Source: Cloacibacillus evryensis DSM 19522
GTDB lineage: Bacteria > Synergistota > Synergistia > Synergistales > Synergistaceae
Reading direction: 5' to 3'
Assembly (NCBI RefSeq): GCF_000585335.1
Contig: NZ_KK073872.1
Coordinates: forward strand, 2,409,283-2,473,282
Length of the DNA stretch: 64,000 nt
Below are positions 61,484 to 64,000 of this stretch, one piece after another (positions within the stretch are counted from its first letter, which is position 1; each line of letters starts with the position of its first letter). The notes below the pieces were generated by a model. It saw only the letters and a program-made list of their open reading frames with translations, searched no databases and was not told the origin of the DNA. Position numbers and translations under genes: made by a program.

Positions 61484-62344
61484 TCAGCGCTTCCCCGTCA
61501 GGCTCATCTGACAGGCTTCGACGACGTGCTTGGCCAGCACCGCCGTTGTAACGCGCCCGATGCCGCCCGGCACCGGCGTGATGGCGGCCGCGCGTCCGTC
61601 CGCCGCCGCGCCGTCCACATCGCCGCAAAGGTTTCCCTCTTCGTCAAAATTTATACCGACGTCGACGATCACCTGTCCCTCTCCCAGATGATCCCCGCCG
61701 ATCAGCTTCGCCCGGCCCGCGGCAACCACGAGGATATCAGCCTCGCGGCATATCTGCGCGAGCCCCTTCGTCTTCGTGTGGCAGATCGATACGGTGGCGT
61801 TGCGGCGCAAAAGCATCATCGCCACAGGCTTGCCGACGACGAAGCTGCGTCCAACGACGACGGCGCGTTTTCCCTCGATGCCGACGCCGTAGTGATCGAG
61901 CATGTCAATGCAGGCCTCGGCGGTGCACGGGGCAAAGCCTACCCGTTTGTCGGAATAAAGGCCGGCCATCGAGTATTCCGTGATGCCGTCGATATCCTTT
62001 TCCGGCGCCAGCGCGCGGCAGACGGCGCGGTCGTCAATATGTGGGGGCAGCGGGCGCAGGATGAGCACTCCGTGGACGCTCCCATCGTCGTTTATCGAAC
62101 GCACCAGCCCGACGACCTCCTCCTGAGTGACATCCGCAGCGAAGTGGTATTTACGCACGCCGACGCCGGCGGCTTCGCAGCATTTAGCGGCGCCGCGCTC
62201 GTAGGCGATATCATCGCCGTTTTCCCCCACTCTGATTATCGCGAGCGTCGGCGCGGCGCCCAGGGCGCGCAGTTCGTCGCATCTGTTTTTCAGGTGAAGG
62301 TTCAAGGAATCTACAACGGGCTTTCCTTTAAGGATCTCTGTCAT
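61484..62344 (-). CDS. folD: Methylenetetrahydrofolate dehydrogenase FolD, cyclohydrolase residues altered
   Basis: 286 aa, normal length. NADP-binding and fold motifs are intact (PCTAEACIDMLDHYGVGIEG, VVVGRSFVVGKPVAMML, VDVGINFDEEGN, TPVPGGIGRVTTAVLAKH). In the catalytic helix the family YVxSKxK reads YERGAAK: Tyr48 is kept, but the general-acid/base Lys position is Ala52 and only the second Lys (54) remains. The GILVQLPLP strand reads GVLILRPLP, so the conserved Gln is Leu. Both are cyclohydrolase residues. Similar changes occur in clostridial FolD. Dehydrogenase activity is probable; cyclohydrolase activity may need a separate FchA. Confidence 0.93.
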   Translation of the reverse strand: MTEILKGKPVVDSLNLHLKNRCDELRALGAAPTLAIIRVGENGDDIAYERGAAKCCEAAGVGVRKYHFAADVTQEEVVGLVRSINDDGSVHGVLILRPLPPHIDDRAVCRALAPEKDIDGITEYSMAGLYSDKRVGFAPCTAEACIDMLDHYGVGIEGKRAVVVGRSFVVGKPVAMMLLRRNATVSICHTKTKGLAQICREADILVVAAGRAKLIGGDHLGEGQVIVDVGINFDEEGNLCGDVDGAAADGRAAAITPVPGGIGRVTTAVLAKHVVEACQMSLTGKR

Positions 62345-62434
62345 CTATCTTTTACCATCTTTCATTAAGATAAAACCATAATATGCGCTATATTTTAGCA
62401 TATCGCCGCCCGCGCGCCGTCGGACCGGCGGCCT

Positions 62435-64000
62435 CTAATTTTCTCCAAACAGCGCCGTATCCACGCTCGCGCTGAAGTGTTCCCTGTCAAGGACGTCGTA
62501 GATGTTGCAGCGGTCGAGCGTCTGCATCACCTTCGGATGGACGCCGCAGATGAGCACGCTGGTCCCGGCGAGGAGGCGTTCCCTTATTATATCTATGAGA
62601 GTGGTGGCGCCGACGAAATCTATCAGCGGAACGCCGCGCAGCGATATTATCACCTTGTCGCACTTCGGCAGATCGCGGAAGCTCCTGACGAGCTTGTCGT
62701 CGTTGGAAAAGAAGACGACTCCGGTTACGTAGGCGATGTAGGCCTCGCCGTGCATCGCCTCGACGTCGTCGTCGCGCCCGCGCAGCTTGCTGTTGAGTAT
62801 CTTCGAGAAGTATATGTTGAGCTCCGCCGCTTTAAGGATAAAGACAAGCATCGCGAACTCTATCCCGATCACGATCGCCACCGTAAGGTCGAATACCACC
62901 GTACAGACCATCGTGATGAGGAATTGCAGCATCGCGCTCTTGAAGCCGCTGGAGAATATCTTCTTTATCGCGTGCCACTCGTTCATGCGCCAGGCCGTCA
63001 TCATCAGCACCCCGGCGAGCGCGGAGAGCGGCAGCGCCGACATCACGGGACTGAGGAAGAACATCGAGGCAAGCAGTCCGACCCCGTGGAATATGCCGGT
63101 GAGCCTCGTCTGGCAGCCGGATTTTATCGCGACGCTCGTGCGCGCGATCGCCGCCGTCGCGGGAACGCCGCCTAGAAGCGGGATCAGCATGTTGCCGATC
63201 CCCTGCGATATCAGCTCCTGGTTGGCGTCGAACCTGCCGCCCGTCATCTGCTGGCCGCTCGCGCCGCAGAGCAGGCTCTCGATCATGCCGAGCGCTGCGA
63301 TCGTGATCGCCGGCGACAGCATCGAGGGAAGACGGAAAAAATCTATCCCCGAAAGCGAAAGGCGCGCCTCGGAGACGAGCGAGCGCGGGATATCGCCCAC
63401 GGTGGCGACGTCAAAGCCGCATAAAAGGCTGAGGAGCGTCGCGATCGCGATCGCGGCAAGCGAGGATGGCACCTTCTCCGCAAGGCGCTTCGGCCATGCG
63501 GCCATGATGACGATGACCGCCAAGGCGACGAAGAGCGCGGCGCAGTTTATGTCGAAGCCAAGCGAATGATAGGAGATGAGACGCTCCAGCGCCGTCTCTC
63601 CCCTCGATACCGTGCCGAACATGTTGTCTATCTGTCCCAGAGCGATTATCACCGCGATCCCCGAGGTGAAGCCCGTGATCACCGGAGCCGGGATCAGGAA
63701 GATGAACTTTCCCAGTTTGAAAATACCAAGCAGCAAGAGAATGACGCCGGCCATAAAGCTGACGGTAAAGAGGCCGTCGATGCCGTAGCGCGCGACGACG
63801 ATGGCCAGCACCGCCGACATCGCTCCGGTCGGACCCGATATCTGGAAGGAGGCTCCCGAGAAGAGGCTCATCACTATCCCGCCGATGATCGCCGTAATGA
63901 GCCCCGCGGCGGCGTCGGCGCCGCTGCCCACGCCGAAGGCGAGCGCCAGCGGCAGCGCGACGGCGGCGACCGTCATCCCCGCGCTGAAGTCCTTAGCCAG
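62435..64000 (-). CDS. SulP-family anion transporter with STAS domain, N-terminus beyond window
   Basis: 522 residues visible; the frame stays open to base 64000 (LAKDFSAGMTVAAVALPLAL), so the start lies outside. Roughly 10-12 helices with the SulP hallmark FSGASFQISGPTGAMSAVLA near the first helices. A C-terminal STAS domain (about the last 120 residues: AYIAYVTGVVFFSNDDKLV, KVIISLRGVPLIDFVGATTL) ends in ASVDTALFGEN. Transports sulfate, bicarbonate or a dicarboxylate; the family is broad and the substrate is not readable. Confidence 0.93.
   Translation of the reverse strand: MAKDFSAGMTVAAVALPLALAFGVGSGADAAAGLITAIIGGIVMSLFSGASFQISGPTGAMSAVLAIVVARYGIDGLFTVSFMAGVILLLLGIFKLGKFIFLIPAPVITGFTSGIAVIIALGQIDNMFGTVSRGETALERLISYHSLGFDINCAALFVALAVIVIMAAWPKRLAEKVPSSLAAIAIATLLSLLCGFDVATVGDIPRSLVSEARLSLSGIDFFRLPSMLSPAITIAALGMIESLLCGASGQQMTGGRFDANQELISQGIGNMLIPLLGGVPATAAIARTSVAIKSGCQTRLTGIFHGVGLLASMFFLSPVMSALPLSALAGVLMMTAWRMNEWHAIKKIFSSGFKSAMLQFLITMVCTVVFDLTVAIVIGIEFAMLVFILKAAELNIYFSKILNSKLRGRDDDVEAMHGEAYIAYVTGVVFFSNDDKLVRSFRDLPKCDKVIISLRGVPLIDFVGATTLIDIIRERLLAGTSVLICGVHPKVMQTLDRCNIYDVLDREHFSASVDTALFGEN

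Noticed and set aside
1-64000. CRISPR arrays, insertion sequences, prophage, tRNA or rRNA genes
   Set aside because: No regularly spaced identical repeats, transposase or integrase motifs, or cloverleaf/rRNA signatures were seen; the local repeats found are hairpin elements, not spacers.

Overview
The window is 64 kb of a GC-rich, diderm, anaerobic, amino-acid-fermenting bacterium. The gene content best fits the phylum Synergistota (a Cloacibacillus-like organism); this is inferred, because no rRNA or other marker gene is present. Supporting features are a FadL/OmpP1 outer-membrane protein (diderm), a selenocysteine-containing Stickland-type reductase next to a BCCT betaine/choline/carnitine transporter, TRAP and sodium-coupled symporters, AdhE, an ATP-type PEP carboxykinase, and a FolD with clostridia-like active-site changes.

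Layout. 1-1405: end of a PutP-like Na+/solute symporter translationally coupled to a 47-aa membrane protein. 1554-5393: TRAP transporter (dctQMP) divergent from an XRE/cupin regulator, with good sigma70-type promoters both ways. 5485-8942: rmuC, a block of three tandem structured repeats, and a NarL/DegU-type two-component pair. 9144-15180: betaine-reductase-type operon read leftward: grdI (proprotein), grdH (in-frame TGA = Sec), BCCT transporter, an unknown protein and a QueG-like Fe-S protein. 15421-21789: pgm, GrpB-like protein, adhE with a kinase-like protein and a 2Fe-2S thioredoxin-like protein. 21990-29921: eight closely packed genes: CofE-like ligase, acyl-ACP thioesterase, an internally shortened LacI regulator, and a complete peptide-type ABC transporter whose binding protein is circularly permuted. 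30040-33755: pckA, FadL-like porin and its Rrf2 regulator. 33931-41045: PQ-loop protein, a minor-pilin cluster (PilX/PilV/PilW/PilE-like, PilW 837 aa and AT-richer), an NSS transporter, and a second, inverted paralogous pilin. 41142-46475: two hybrid histidine kinases. 46639-50192: bioY-bioB-bioD-bioA under a BirA-type operator. 50275-50631: a free HPt protein that could serve the two hybrid kinases. 50932-56043: class IV aminotransferase, small membrane protein, a GntR regulator made of two complete FadR-like units, and a Cache-GGDEF(degenerate)-EAL protein. 56126-61089: ferric-type ABC importer with two different ATPases around one fused permease. 61484-64000: folD and a truncated SulP transporter.

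The most unusual items are the circularly permuted SBP_bac_5 protein (24524-26203), the three tandem hairpin repeats with compensatory stem changes (6962-7182), the double GntR regulator (52182-53633), the shortened LacI protein (23931-24512), the FolD lacking its cyclohydrolase residues (61484-62344), and the selenoprotein betaine-reductase operon with its upstream direct-repeat element. All family assignments come from reading motifs by eye; no database search was run. No tRNA, rRNA, CRISPR array or insertion sequence was recognised.
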